Shown here: one piece after another, positions 20,239 through 30,302 of the stretch
Position numbering within the stretch: the first letter of the stretch is position 1
How the letters are laid out: each line of letters opens with the position of its first letter
Assembly (NCBI GenBank): GCA_963662175.1
Contig: OY759219.1
Coordinates: forward strand, 25,958,908-26,022,907
Direction: 5' to 3'
DNA from: Aradus depressus
Taxonomy: Eukaryota > Arthropoda > Insecta > Hemiptera > Aradidae
DNA: 64,000 nt
The notes under the pieces: generated by a model
What the model was told of the DNA's origin: nothing
Seen by the model: the letters and a program-made list of their open reading frames with translations, nothing else
The model's database searches: none
Translations under genes and position numbers: made by a program

Positions 20239-21045
20239 ATGAAGCTCACTAAAGAGCAATCAGATAAAATGGACCAGTTGATGGAACTTCTGATAAGGAG
20301 TATAGCTGAACAAAAAATAAGCATAAAAAATTTAGAGACAAATTTAAGTAGTAAGATTGACGAACAGAATCAAATATTAAGTAGGATGATTAACGAAAGT
20401 AGAAAAGACATAGAAAATATGAGGGAAAATTCAAGTAGGAGCATAGGCAATTCCGAAAGGAATCTGAATGTAAACGAAAGATGTGATAATAGTATAGAGA
20501 ATATAGAAGATCAAAAAAATGTAGAAAATATTGAAAATAAGAGCAAAGAGAGAAAGGTTCAAACTGTAGAAGTAGAAAAAGAAACAAACTTAGAAAATTT
20601 AGTAGAGGAAGTCAAAATAGTCTCGGAAATTAGTTCTAGAAATAGCTTAGAAAGTGAAAGGACAGATTTAACAGTTAAAAGGAATTTCCAAAGTAGAGTA
20701 AAATCAGTAAGAAAATTTCTTTCCAAGGGAGAAATTATAATGAATTATCAGTTAGTGCAAACTAAGGTAGAATTAAGAAAATATGATAGTATGACTGTTG
20801 TGCATGAATGGAAAAATTATTTAAGAAAGAATTTACATGAGACTAGTTACCAGGTGGAAGACATTTTTAGAATACAATACAGAAGAACTGAAGTGAAAAT
20901 TAATGAAATAAGGGGAAATGAGAAAAATGACGCAATACTGACAGACAGACTACGTAAAATTTTATTTAGTGTAAGGAGGAAGATATTTGAAGACATAATA
21001 AGGCGCGGCATTAAGAAAAAGGCAGGGGCTCCCTGCAATTATTGA
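20239..21045 (+). CDS. Orphan 268-codon frame of the LTR element, coiled-coil-like
   Basis: The only long frame inside the element, intact from ATG to TGA and starting about 300 bp after the 5' LTR, where gag normally begins. Residues 1-60 have heptad-like hydrophobic spacing (MDQLMELLIRSIAEQ) suggesting a coiled coil. Residues 60-150 are rich in E, N, K and S. Residues 150-268 are strongly basic (RRKIFEDIIRRGIKKK) and could bind nucleic acid. No zinc knuckle, capsid signature, protease or RT motif is visible, and no membrane segment. A Gag-like structural role is an inference from position and composition only. The minus frames inside it are shadows. Confidence 0.7.
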   Translation: MKLTKEQSDKMDQLMELLIRSIAEQKISIKNLETNLSSKIDEQNQILSRMINESRKDIENMRENSSRSIGNSERNLNVNERCDNSIENIEDQKNVENIENKSKERKVQTVEVEKETNLENLVEEVKIVSEISSRNSLESERTDLTVKRNFQSRVKSVRKFLSKGEIIMNYQLVQTKVELRKYDSMTVVHEWKNYLRKNLHETSYQVEDIFRIQYRRTEVKINEIRGNEKNDAILTDRLRKILFSVRRKIFEDIIRRGIKKKAGAPCNY

Positions 21046-21604
21046 ATTGCATCAGCCGAACTTACAGTAAGTAACTATTTTTGAAACTCGAATGAGTTAT
21101 AGACAATAACAGACAGACAAACTGAATAAAACTATAGACAAACACTGACAAAACTATGGATGAATGAAATTTAGAATAAATGAAATGAAGAATGAATGAA
21201 TATACATATTTTAAAGATGGAAGTTATTGTGAAGTGAACATACCATTGTTGTCATATGAAAGTATAAGAGGTTTATGAAATTATAAGTTTAGGAAATATT
21301 ATATTTTGTTTGTTTATTTATGTGGAATTAGATTATTGTTGTGATGAACGTCAGTTCGTTCATTCGTTTGAATCGATCAAGCAGGATCGATAGTTAGATC
21401 GAACTGAAGTATGGAATAGATGACTCAGATCACGAATTCAAACCGGATCCATCCAAAGGATTCATGGTTAGTTTAGATAATTTTTTTTATTAGAAAATTT
21501 TTTTTGTGAGTTTAGTTTATTTAGTAACCGAGAATGAAAGAAGTAGGAATAAATGAAGTAGATTAGTCGTTTTTTTTTTTTTGTAGTAAATAAGCAAGCG
21601 GAGA
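21046..21604 (+). other. LTR element interior without coding sequence
   Basis: AT-rich, many stops in all frames. Contains the local word pairs GACAGACAAAC and ATCGATCAAGCAGGATCGAT. Possibly untranslated or decayed pol sequence. Confidence 0.4.
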
Positions 21605-21925
21605 CTAATTGATCCCCTGCAATAAGCAGGCGGAGACAATTTGTTCTCTTGCAGTATTTGGCGTCTGCACTTTGCTCAGCCTAAAGACAGTAGACAGAGA
21701 ACTGGCCCGGTCTCTCCGAAGCTTGACGCGCTTCCTGTATGTCGAGTCACAGGACTGGTTCCCGACGGAGCTGTCGCTTGGTGTCGAAGAGAGGGAGTGC
21801 AGATTGCCTCCTCTTTTTGGCATTGGGGGTCAGTATCTGGAAGGAACGGTCCAACTGGGGGTCAGAGAAGGATTTTTAGCTGATCCTATGGGAATCGAAC
21901 CTAGCCATCTCAGAAACATTTAGAC
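21605..21925 (-). other. GC-richer island with a B-box-like motif inside the LTR element
   Basis: On the minus strand GGTTCGATTCCCAT (21889-21902) fits a tRNA T-arm/B box, and a weak A-box-like TTAGCTTTGTC lies about 30 bases upstream, closer than in a normal tRNA. Base composition differs sharply from the flanks, so this may be a captured SINE-like or host segment. A direct repeat at its far end (GCGGAGAC...TGCA at 21598 and 21631) is also visible. Overlapping frames on both strands (104, 80 and 72 codons) cannot all be real and none is recognised. Confidence 0.4.
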
Positions 21926-23533
21926 AAAGCTAATACACATAAAACATACATTATTTCGGGGATTTATGATTTATTTGATACATTTATGTTACACCGTACG
22001 GACAACACAACATTAAGAAACGAAATCACTTTACATTACTCAACTTACACAATACACAGGAGGGGATTTTGTATTATTTTGCATTTTTTTATGATTTTAT
22101 TTGTATATAGTGTAGAAATGTTAATTTAGGATTAGAGGAATGAATGCTGGTACGAAAGAAATTGAGAGTGAATGATCGCGAAAAAGGGGGGGAGACAATA
22201 TATATACATTTTTTTATGTTGTGCAGAATATCTAACACACATACAACTATTATTTATGCATTTTCTCATAAACGGATTTGTGCAGCTTATTTTTTTTACA
22301 TATACCACTATTATTTATGCATTGGCATTGACCCATAAGTTGGTTTCATACATCAGTATATTTATCTTTATTATACATATATGTAAGACCGTAGGAAGTG
22401 GATGATTAGTAGATTTGCTGGCAAGTATTTTTTAGTTTTTTTTTTTTTGGGTAAAGAGAGTGAAGGGATAGGATTATTCGCGAGAAGAATTAAGAATTTT
22501 ATAAATAGTTTCATCTAGATATGTTTTGTTTAAGAAAAGGGGATGTAATATGATTAATAATAAAATAATTAGAATACATGGGGATAATTTTTTCTTTGAG
22601 ACTTACAAGACGTTACTGAAAACTTAGATTTTGAGGAAGTTATTGAGGAAGTTAGAGCTATTAGAGAATAGATAGCTAGATATTTATATTTTTTGTGAGA
22701 TAGCCTACCCAAGGAAGGGAGGATCCACATTTTCTGCGACGATATATGAGAATAATAATCTACGATGATATAAGAAGTTTATAGGGATTTTTTTTGAGAT
22801 TAAGAAGTTGAAGTTTTTTTTTGAGCTATAGGAGGAGTTAGGGAATGGGCGAAGGCCTAGGTAACGTCGAAATAATGGGATAAGGAATATTTATACTTTG
22901 TAGGGGGGAATTTTGTAACTTGAGAAGTTGACATAGGAAGTTGAATTTTAATTGAACCAAAGATATGTGAAGAAATATTTAGAAAATGATGATGAGGAAT
23001 GAGGAACTGAATTTAGAAAAGCAACCCAATTATTATTTTTTTATTTATGATTTGAAGTAGAATATAAATTTTTTTTTGAGATTAAGATAGAAAGAAAGAT
23101 GGAAAGTAAGAAAAGATATTAAGTGGTGAAGCGGCAATATTATAATTAAATATAAATTTGGTTTGTTTTGGGACATATGTCCAAAGGATATTAATTACAG
23201 TAAAGTTTGCATTTAGATAATAATATGTTCAATATTTTTTTATATATGAAATTTAAAAGACAATTTTATTTGTCTTCCGCTCGTCCAAATTGTAAAGGAC
23301 TGAGCTCAGTTTATAATTAGAGTGTAAAGAATTTTTTTTGTTTAATGTAAATTTGTTGTAAATGACAGTGGGGAATGAAGTGAAGTGACAGGTGCGAGAT
23401 GAATTTTTGTTGAGGTGGTTTGTGAGCGTAGAGACACCCAAAAGTGCCGGTTCACGACGACCAATTGGAGGACGACAGGAGTGGATGAAGGCAGAAAAAG
23501 GACCAGGATAAAACAGATGAAGAGGGAACCTTT
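21926..23533 (+). other. LTR element interior, T- and A-rich, no intact frame
   Basis: Short frames only, several inside repeated GAGATTAAGA(A/T) words. Near 23389-23511 a start-less 40-codon frame (RDEFLLRWFVSVETPKSAGS and more) has protein-like composition and might be the end of a lost gene. The 113-codon minus frame 23253-23594 is its shadow. Confidence 0.4.
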
Positions 23534-23594
23534 GGAACAAAAATTGTGATTCTAGAAACACAATTTTCGTTCCAGAAAAAATAGAAGAAGGCAA
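23534..23594 (+). other. Hairpin and candidate polypurine tract before the 3' LTR
   Basis: GGAACAAAAATTGTG (23534-23548) pairs with CACAATTTTCGTTCC (23559-23573) with one mismatch. AGAAAAAATAGAAGAAGGCA follows immediately and ends at the LTR border: the expected position of the plus-strand priming tract, interrupted by one T and one C. Confidence 0.55.
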
Positions 23595-25086
23595 TGTAAT
23601 ATAAACAAGCCCGTTGCCAAGACAACGGATTTAGAAGCCACTATACATTTATTTTAAACCGAATTTAGAAGACGAAATCAAAGTAAAAGAAGAAAGAAAA
23701 TTAAGAAAGAAGAAAAGAAAATGGAAATCTGAAGAACAAAACAAGTTTGAAAAGAAATAAAATACAGTAAAAGTAAAGAAAATGTAGTTTTAGGCCTAAC
23801 CTTACAGTTATCAACAAACATTTTAAATAATAATTACAAGATCCACCGACTTCAAAAGGAAACTAAATTTTCAGAAGGGATTAATTTAGCACCCAGAAAC
23901 AAAATGAAACAGCTAAAAAGAGAAGGAATGAAGAAAATTTCAGGAATTTATAAGCAAAATTAAGAAAAGGTCAATAATTAAAAAACGAGTCGGTAGAAAA
24001 TTGTGAAAATTTTTAGGAAAAGACAGTTAATTATTAAGAAAAGATTAAAGAAGAAAAAGAAGAGAAAAACTGCCCACATCAGAAAAAAAAGCCAGTAGTA
24101 AATTTTGAAGAAACGGTCAGTTCTAAAATACATCGAATCAACTAGGCCGGATCCCATCTGAAATAATACAAGTGATCCGAAAGTGTATACCACAAACTTT
24201 AAACACTGTTTTCGAGAAATGAAGAAGGCAAAATTAAAAAGAAAAGTTACAGAAAATTAAGATGACAATTTAGAAAAGAGAAGAAACGGAAGAAAGGAGA
24301 GAAAACACCAAAAAATATTAATATTTAGAAGTAAAACAAGAGACAACAAAAAAAAGAAACTCGAATTTGCTACCCATAATTCCGTGCGGAGGCAGTTTAG
24401 TCAGTCTATGCTGGGTCCTGGTAGAGGTGGAACCGTTGAAAGACTGGTCTCTGTTTTTTTTGTTAAAATATGTGAAAAGTAGTGAGTAAACAATTAAAAG
24501 TGAGTAAAAGTGACCGGTAAAAGATTGAAGGGATGTGGAGAGAGTGTGGACTCCAGTTTTTATGTTAAAAAGTAAAATTTATTGTATATATGTTTCAAGT
24601 GTGACGTCACCAAGGTATGATCCATTTTTTTTGTACATATAATTTCTAAGATGGCCATTTTTAATTTCAAAATTCATAATAGTTTTATTAAAGTTATATT
24701 GTCTGTAAATATGTTTTAATTTTCTTTTAACTCCCCATATCTCTCTCAATGAAATTCAAATCTCAAAACTCATAGGCCTTGCGAATCAACACCTTTGAGA
24801 TAAGCGCCAATCATTATCGGGACATAATATTTAATAATCTTAATTTTCAGAATCACACCGGGAGATTTTTGGATTGGTGCAAGTAACGTAGTTTGAAAAT
24901 TTTACAGAGTTATTTATAACATATGTTTTTCATTTTTTTTTAGAGCTTCACTCAACCATAAGGTAAATTATTTATTTTTGAAATTTTAGATTTGATTAAC
25001 TTAAATTTTTTATTATTCAAAATTTTATTCATTTTTTAATTTATTGTGAAAGGCAACAAATAAAAATATTTTATAAAAACCTTTCA
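23595..25086 (+). repeat. 3' LTR
   Basis: 1492 bp, same boundaries and length as the 5' LTR, about 99.7 percent identical by eye. Ends CCTTTCA, followed by the TSD CAAC. Confidence 0.95.
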
Positions 25087-25266
25087 CAACATTACAGGGT
25101 TTAAGGAACTGACTTCCATAATTACGCTGTATATGAAACAAAGGAAGCTACTGAGGCCATCACATTTCTTTCTTATACAGTAATGCCAGTATGAGATGAA
25201 TTTGAGAGGGAGGGGGAAAAAGAGTAATATGTAAAAACATGGTTGGTATAAGAAAGTCATTATTAT

Positions 25267-25312
25267 GTTATAATAATAACAATTAAAAGTATTTAATTGT
25301 TATTATTATAAC
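25267..25312. repeat. Perfect AT hairpin, 21-bp arms
   Basis: GTTATAATAATAACAATTAA (+A) pairs with its exact complement across an AGTA loop. Sits at the outer edge of the FB right arm. Confidence 0.85.
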
Positions 25313-25571
25313 AGTGACAGAAATGTTCTACTAAGGTTCTTAGTTTTGTTCGTATAGTTGTCAAAATATATTTCTAGGTGTTCAGAATTCAAACACTAAG
25401 TCTATTTCAAATCCTCCACACCTAAACTTCAACAAAGAAAGTTTGAAGTTGCCAACTTTTTATTAAGTTAAAGAAGATGAAATTTTCAAGTCAGAACATC
25501 CCTACAACTTGACAAGGAAGATGGAAATAGTATATGACGTTGCTTTGGACAAGTATGTATGGAGTAAATGA

Positions 25572-25616
25572 CAATGTCAAATTATATGACAAATAATGTC
25601 ATATAATTTGACATTG
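25572..25616. repeat. Perfect hairpin, 20-bp arms
   Basis: CAATGTCAAATTATATGACA pairs perfectly with its complement across AATAA. A third partial copy (AAATGTCAAATTATATGA) follows at 25627, so the word is both inverted and repeated directly. Confidence 0.85.
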
Positions 25617-25707
25617 ACTGGAAGTAAATGTCAAATTATATGAAATCACAGTGACTTAGGTTCACAATAATTGTTTTATATTAGAGTAAAGGGAGAAGAA
25701 GGAAGAG

Positions 25708-25792
25708 GTCTACAGACGATGGTGACAATTACAGACGATTAAGATTGCAGACGATAACATATACAGACGATTACAGATGATTGCAGACGCTT
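25708..25792 (+). repeat. Short irregular repeat of CAGACGAT
   Basis: (T)ACAGACGAT or GCAGACGAT occurs six to seven times at 13-20 bp spacing. A decayed minisatellite. Confidence 0.6.
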
Positions 25793-25814
25793 TAAAATAT
25801 TATATATTCCAGAA

Positions 25815-26040
25815 AAAAAGTCGTCGGTGATTCGCCGGCAATGTACTTTCCAAATATAATAATCGATAGTTGACTTACATAGGGGTTTCTATTTCCTCAT
25901 GCTAAATTTTGTATCGATAAATTCATTTTCTTCTCCAGACTTCCTTTCCTTTCGATTTTGCTGAAAATTAGTAGGTATTGTCATCATGGTGTTTTGAATT
26001 TAAATATGAAATTTCATTCCAATATATTCATTAGATTGGC
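25815..26040 (-). repeat. Dispersed repeat D, diverged copy
   Basis: Starts with GTCGGTGATTCGCCGGCAAT and GTACTTTCC (the family end), then TTTTGTATCGATAAATTCATT and TGAAATTTCATTCCAATATATTC, the body words seen in most D copies. No coding capacity. Confidence 0.55.
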
Positions 26041-26049
26041 AGTTTTTTT

Positions 26050-26366
26050 TTTAATTTTTTTTTTTTTTATTGATCCACAGGCTGCAAAATAAGATGTAGT
26101 CTGACCTCACACAGATTTTTTATTTGTATTAGCTAGCCGCCTTTCCTTTTGGGACCTAATTAAAATATTTTAGTAAAAAAATTTAAAAATTAAATTTTAA
26201 ATTGGTTCTAAAATATAGCTATGTATTTTATTTTGTCGGGAGTGGGAGGGGGGGGGGTGAGGGGAGGGGCTAGGGATAATATGGTGGGAGGAGAGTGAAG
26301 CTGATCACGGCAATTAAAATAATATATTGAAAATTTACTCCAGGGTAACGCCGGGTTACGGGCTAG
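26050..26366 (+). mobile_element. Candidate non-autonomous Helitron 3' part
   Basis: Ends CCAGGGTAACGCCGGGTTAC, GGGCTAG and then T: a GC-rich hairpin-like word a few bases before CTAG, inserted before T, as for Helitron 3' ends. The 5' TC end was not identified, and the start given is only where the more ordered sequence begins. A related hairpin is at 11465. Confidence 0.35.
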
Positions 26367-26422
26367 TTGAACATAGAATTTAAGGTGTGAATAATTTTAA
26401 GAAAAATTATATTTAGCACTGA

Positions 26423-26766
26423 AGGCGCCGGTAGCTCAGTGGTATGCGTGCTTGACTTCTGAGCTCAAGAACGTGAGTTCGTAACCCGACCGAGGCCCTT
26501 AGTTTATTTTATCTGGGAGTTAAAATAAACTTAAGCCCGCCGTCCTTCGGATGGGACGTTAAGCGATGGTCCCAAGCTTGTACGATGTCAGGTACTCGTA
26601 AAAGACCCCTACCCTAGGTGAATAAAAAATTTAGGGTAGGCAAAATTTAGGACTCCCACAGTAGAGTTGGGCTCATGTCCACCAGAGTGACGAAAGAGCA
26701 CTCTGGTAGTAGGCGATATGACCTCGTAGTTAAAGCCCGGGCATGAGTCATAAACCCCAACCCTAA
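26423..26766 (+). mobile_element. SINE-A, nearly full length
   Basis: Head with CTCAAGAACGTGAGTTCG (B box slightly mutated, GAGTTCGTAACCC) and complete body, tail CCCCAACCCTAACCCC. No TSD found. Its tail abuts the truncated side of the pogo relic at 26770. Confidence 0.88.
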
Positions 26767-26769
26767 CCC

Positions 26770-27818
26770 CTCAATTAAAGCATTAAAAAAAATGTTTTTA
26801 GGTGAGCTAAGGAATGAAACACGTATGTTTTTTGTTGATAACATTTATTAAATTGACAAATATGTACATACTGAACATTGATTTATTATATGTACGTACA
26901 TATATATATTTATCCATGCATTAAAAAGATATTTTGAATCTGCGTTTAATTACATACATATTTAAAACAAAATCTAAAATTCTAAAAATATTATTTGTTA
27001 AAAAAATCGGTAATTTTCTTTTGTTTCGTTAACACAACACTGTTCCTCGCTGCATAGTCCCACCATTTCTTTAGTGTTAAGACGTAATTCCTTGGCTATT
27101 TTAGCAGCTGTTTCTCCCTTTTCCATCCTTTCAATTGCCGTCAATTTTTGTTGGATGGAATGAACCATTTTCTTTCTTTTTGAAGTGGAAGCCATTATTT
27201 TATCACTTTATAACTTGATGATTTAAAAAAAAAAAGACTATTCACTATCCTGGACCGGCCGTACAAAATGTCCGTAAACAATGTAAACAAAAACATCGCA
27301 AGTGAGTAAAATAAATTTTAAACATTTAATTTCACTAACGAAAAAAACGATCCAACAATTCTTTTCACTATGAGAATCAAATGAAAACTGAGAAAAAGAG
27401 AACTGGTGTAAAGGAAAAATAAATAGAAGGAGAGGGTTTCTGTGCAAAAAAATTAAACTAAGTGTCCATTTCCCGATAAGTCGATATTGTTGTGCCAAGG
27501 ACGGGACGGTACCTTTGTTTTTCTATTCTAGGAAACATTTTTTATAAATGTTTGATTTTCAACTATATATTATAATAATTTATTTATTGGATATTAGTGA
27601 AGTAATAAAATATTGTATCAGCGTTTCCTTCATTATAAATACAATGTACATATGTACGTACAATAAAAATACATAAAAGATTCGTGAGTTACGGAATTGT
27701 TATGTGCTCGTAAATACACGTGGCTCACGTAGGAAATTGATAATCTAATAATTGAATTAGTTTTAGTTTAACAAATTTGATATCATTTTGCGAGCGCCGG
27801 ATAAGGGAGAGTCTACTG
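26770..27818 (-). mobile_element. pogo-type element relic, one end preserved
   Basis: The right end on the minus strand starts CAGTAGACTCTCCCTTATCC next to TA (27819-27820), the same terminal repeat as the MITE at 15431. The left side matches that MITE's interior but lacks the last ~75 bp including the terminal repeat. Between them is an N-terminal transposase piece (26998-27195). The catalytic DDE part is missing. Confidence 0.75.
26998..27195 (-). pseudogene. pogo transposase N-terminus (HTH domain), truncated
   Basis: A 65-codon ATG frame. MASTSKRKKMVHSIQQKLTA followed by IERMEKGETAAKIAKELRLN is the first helix-turn-helix (psq/CENP-B N-terminal type) of pogo/Tigger transposases, which binds the terminal repeats. 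After LNTKEMV the frame departs from the family and stops, so the second HTH and the DDE core are deleted. ATG lies about 620 bp inside the terminal repeat. Confidence 0.75.
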
Positions 27819-27820
27819 TA

Positions 27821-28300
27821 TTTGAATTTTTACGAAAGTGCTTTGGACACAATTTATTACCATGCATACTACCGATGTGCAAAAATATTTATGGTAATAT
27901 TTTTTATTTATTTTTCAATTTGAAATTCTTCAGCTTACATCCAGATAGTTTAATGGAAACAATAAAAAAAGAAATATTTCTTGGAGGTTGACACAAATTG
28001 CTAATAAGACTGGAAATTATACCTGTGTAGGGGTTGGCTAAGTTATACAACCCATTTTAGCCGAGACTGCCAGTCATACATAAGGTGGAAGTGTACATTG
28101 TAACCGGTTTGAAACAATTGTGTATTCAACCCTTGAGAAAACATTTCCAGCTAGCCACTCTCCAAGAAAATACAATACATAAGTTAGACAGTCTTGAAAT
28201 ATTGTCTGAATGTATTCTCATTACCCTTTTCATAGAATTTGTGGCTGACTTGGGCTGATGTTGGAGTCCCTGAATCTCAGTCAGTCACGGCTAACAGTCA
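27821..28300. other. Unassigned, possible old element
   Basis: No recognised domain in the 67-codon frame at 27788-27991. CTAATAAGACTGGAAATTAT and CCTTGAGAAAACATTTCCAG suggest a decayed repeat of unknown family. Confidence 0.3.
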
Positions 28301-29200
28301 ATACGAAAACAAGATGGTTGTCGGCATGTATTTCGAAAAATGGACGACATGTAAAAAATCATATTTCATATAAATTATGTATTTTAGAATTTTCTACAAC
28401 TATTAATCGAAAAGATTATTGGGGACGTCAAAATCATAAGCTTTATCTCTTATGTGTGTGTGTGTGTGTATGTGATTGTGAGCTCTCTACCGCAAAAACG
28501 ATTGTAGCTATGAACTTGAAATTTGTAATGAACGGGTCATTTGTTCTAACTTGGTTTGATTTGATTTTAGCCGAAATCGAACGAAAATTGAGACAACTTT
28601 CGGGATCTAACTACATTTTACAAGATACAGCTTCATTTTATGGCCTAATCAAAAATCTTTTCGAGATATAGTTGTAGAAAATATTGAAATGCATAATTTT
28701 TAACAGATATGATTTTTTATAGGTCGTCCGGTTTTCGAGATACAAGCCAAAAACCATCTTGAAATGTAGTTTTGAAACACATATTTCTAGAGGTTTCCTT
28801 GATCGGTTAGTCCTATCGAAAAATTGATTCTTACCAAAATTGTTTCTTGTAAAATTTCCAGTCGCAATAAGGAATGTAAACTAAATGTCAGTAGCCCGGA
28901 TAAGCGGGCCTCTGTCCCGTGGTTTGGCGGGGCCGCATGCTGGGGGCCCTCTGCTTGGTCATATAATTATGTAATTCCAAATAATGAAGCCCATTCATAC
29001 ATAATGACAGTGAAGTGATGGCTGATGTGCGCTGTTCATAAAGCCAGAAAAGGGGAGGAAAAAAAATATATATATATACATATATATCCAAATGTATTTT
29101 TTGAATCGTAACTCATAGCAACGAACTTTAAAATATGGTCTATGTATTGGTAGTTTTTTTTTTTTTTTTTTTTTAATTATAAAAATTAAGAAAAATATGT
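28300..29200 (+). repeat. Dispersed repeat C with fold-back arms, copy 1
   Basis: 28318-28425 (TCGAAAAATGGACGACATGT, AAATTATGTATTTTAG, TTTCTACAACTATTAATCG) is the inverted counterpart of 28643-28742 (AGTTGTAGAAAATATTGAAA, TAGGTCGTCCGGTTTTCGAG). The body shares long stretches with 62820-63240, e.g. AATCGAACGAAAATTGA, CCATCTTGAAATGTAGTTTT, ACTCATAGCAACGAAC. The overlapping frames are not coding. A (GT)n run is at 28452-28470. 28900-28955 is GC-rich and resembles the GGGCCCCC-type element near 58350. Confidence 0.6.
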
Positions 29201-29446
29201 GCCGTGACCATTACAGGATCTTATACCAACAACGCTTATAAATCACTCTCTCCCCCTCTTCCCCATCTCAAAATCATTTCATTTTGTCTCATTGTACAGC
29301 GTTATGTTGAGTGTAGACATTCTTATACCCAGTAATGCCAGTATGATAAAATTTTGAGAAGGGGAAGAGAGTGATCTGTAAGCGTGGTTGGTATACAATA
29401 GTCCTCCTGTAATAGGAGGACTATTGTATACATTATGGCCACATCA
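29200..29446. mobile_element. FB fold-back MITE, both arms
   Basis: GTGACCATTACAGGATC, TTATACCAACAACGCTTATA and CCATCTCAAAATCATTTCAT face GATAAAATTTTGAGAAGGGG, GTAAGCGTGGTTGGTATAC and ATGGCCACAT. The right arm contains an extra perfect hairpin at 29391-29431. Confidence 0.7.
29391..29431. repeat. Perfect hairpin, 18-bp arms
   Basis: GTATACAATAGTCCTCCT pairs exactly with AGGAGGACTATTGTATAC across GTAAT. The outer GGTATACAATAGTCCT copies FB arm sequence, so the hairpin looks like a local inverted duplication. Confidence 0.9.
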
Positions 29447-29479
29447 AAATTTTTTTAAATTACAGAGTTCAAAAATAAA

Positions 29480-30039
29480 ATGCATAGATAGACTGGAACC
29501 TATTGATTAATTCGTACTGGGGAAGTACATTACCAGTGATTCACCGAACTAGTCTGAATAATATTTCTCTCTATTTTCGTCAATGAAAAAAAAATTTTGA
29601 ATACAAAAATTTATTTTTCTATATTCTTCTAGAGTAAGTCGGAAAATAACCAGATGGCCGAGATAGTCCGAAGTAAACTTGAATCTAAGGATACCCAACA
29701 AATTCAATCCGTGAGACCATCTTCAGTTCATTTCTGTTCTCAGACCCTGTGTCCCTTTTCTCCACCCAGTAGGAGGTCTTCATAGTCAATATCTCTAGAA
29801 ATATTTGTGCTGAAAAAAGAGAGAAAAATTATTTGGGAGAGGCAAAGAAATTTGGAATATATATACTGTATTTCAAGGATACTTTTTTTTTACTTCCCCA
29901 TCTGTACGAAGTTACGTAATCTATCAGAAATTCGATGTTGAATTTACACCGGAATTTAATTTTGTATCCAGAACCCCATAAGGACGACAATTAATGATTG
30001 TCATAAATATATTTTATATTATATTATCAGTACATCCAG
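29480..30039. repeat. Dispersed repeat D pieces
   Basis: 29510-29555 has GGGGAAGTACATTACCAGTG and ATTCACCGA (one end). 29885-29995 has ACTTCCCCATCTGTACGAAG, GTCAGAAATTCGATG-like and ACCCCATAAGGACGAC (opposite end and body). The middle is unassigned. Confidence 0.5.
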
Positions 30040-30280
30040 TGCTCCTTACTGTTTCCAACAAGACCCTCCAAACTGACCTCAGTATTTCCTACGTCACCCA
30101 TGTAGATAAATCTAGGTACAAAAATTTATTTTCCTCCCTCCCACACAGTCCTCTAGTCCGTGTCCTCCATTCTGCCTCACTTCCCCAACGACGCCTTAAA
30201 CGCCAGTGGCCTAGAGATCTCCTTAGTAGCAGACGGTGTCTAAGGAGTGTCACTTATTTTTTTTTATGATTTTTCATAAA
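30040..30280 (+). pseudogene. Jockey-type LINE C-terminal fragment
   Basis: About 75 codons, open: VSNKTLQTDLSIS, then DKSRYKNLFSSLPHSPLVRV and LPQRRLKRQWPRDLL, the C-terminal end of Jockey-clade ORF2, related to but not the same copy as 16785-17755. No RT core; 5'-truncated within the last 80 codons. A T-rich stretch follows the stop. Confidence 0.75.
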
Positions 30281-30302
30281 AACTACGAATAATACATAGT
30301 TT

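Larger units (their letters stand above)
18446..25086 (+). mobile_element. Young non-autonomous LTR retrotransposon, 6641 bp
   Basis: Two 1492-bp direct LTRs (18446-19937 and 23595-25086) start TGTAATATAA and end CCTTTCA. A 4-bp TSD, CAAC, flanks it (18442-18445 and 25087-25090). The LTRs differ at five positions and no indel was seen, so insertion is recent. The 3657-bp interior has a candidate primer-binding site, one 268-codon frame and a purine-rich tract before the 3' LTR. No protease, reverse transcriptase, RNase H or integrase motifs were found, so mobilisation must be in trans. The 4-bp TSD is compatible with Ty3/Gypsy-type integrases, but the superfamily is unproven. Confidence 0.93.
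18004..25266. mobile_element. FB fold-back element split by a SINE and an LTR element
   Basis: Left arm at 18004-18086 (ATGTGACCAAGAAAGG, CTTATACCAACCAATTTT, CTCTCAAATTCATTT), continued at 18437-18445 (CAATGCAAC). The right arm resumes at 25091 (ATTACAGGG) and ends with CATGGTTGGTATAAGAAAG near 25254. The SINE at 18087-18421 and the LTR element at 18446-25086 both interrupt it, and removing them and one copy of each TSD restores a normal FB order. FB is the oldest layer of this nest. Confidence 0.8.
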
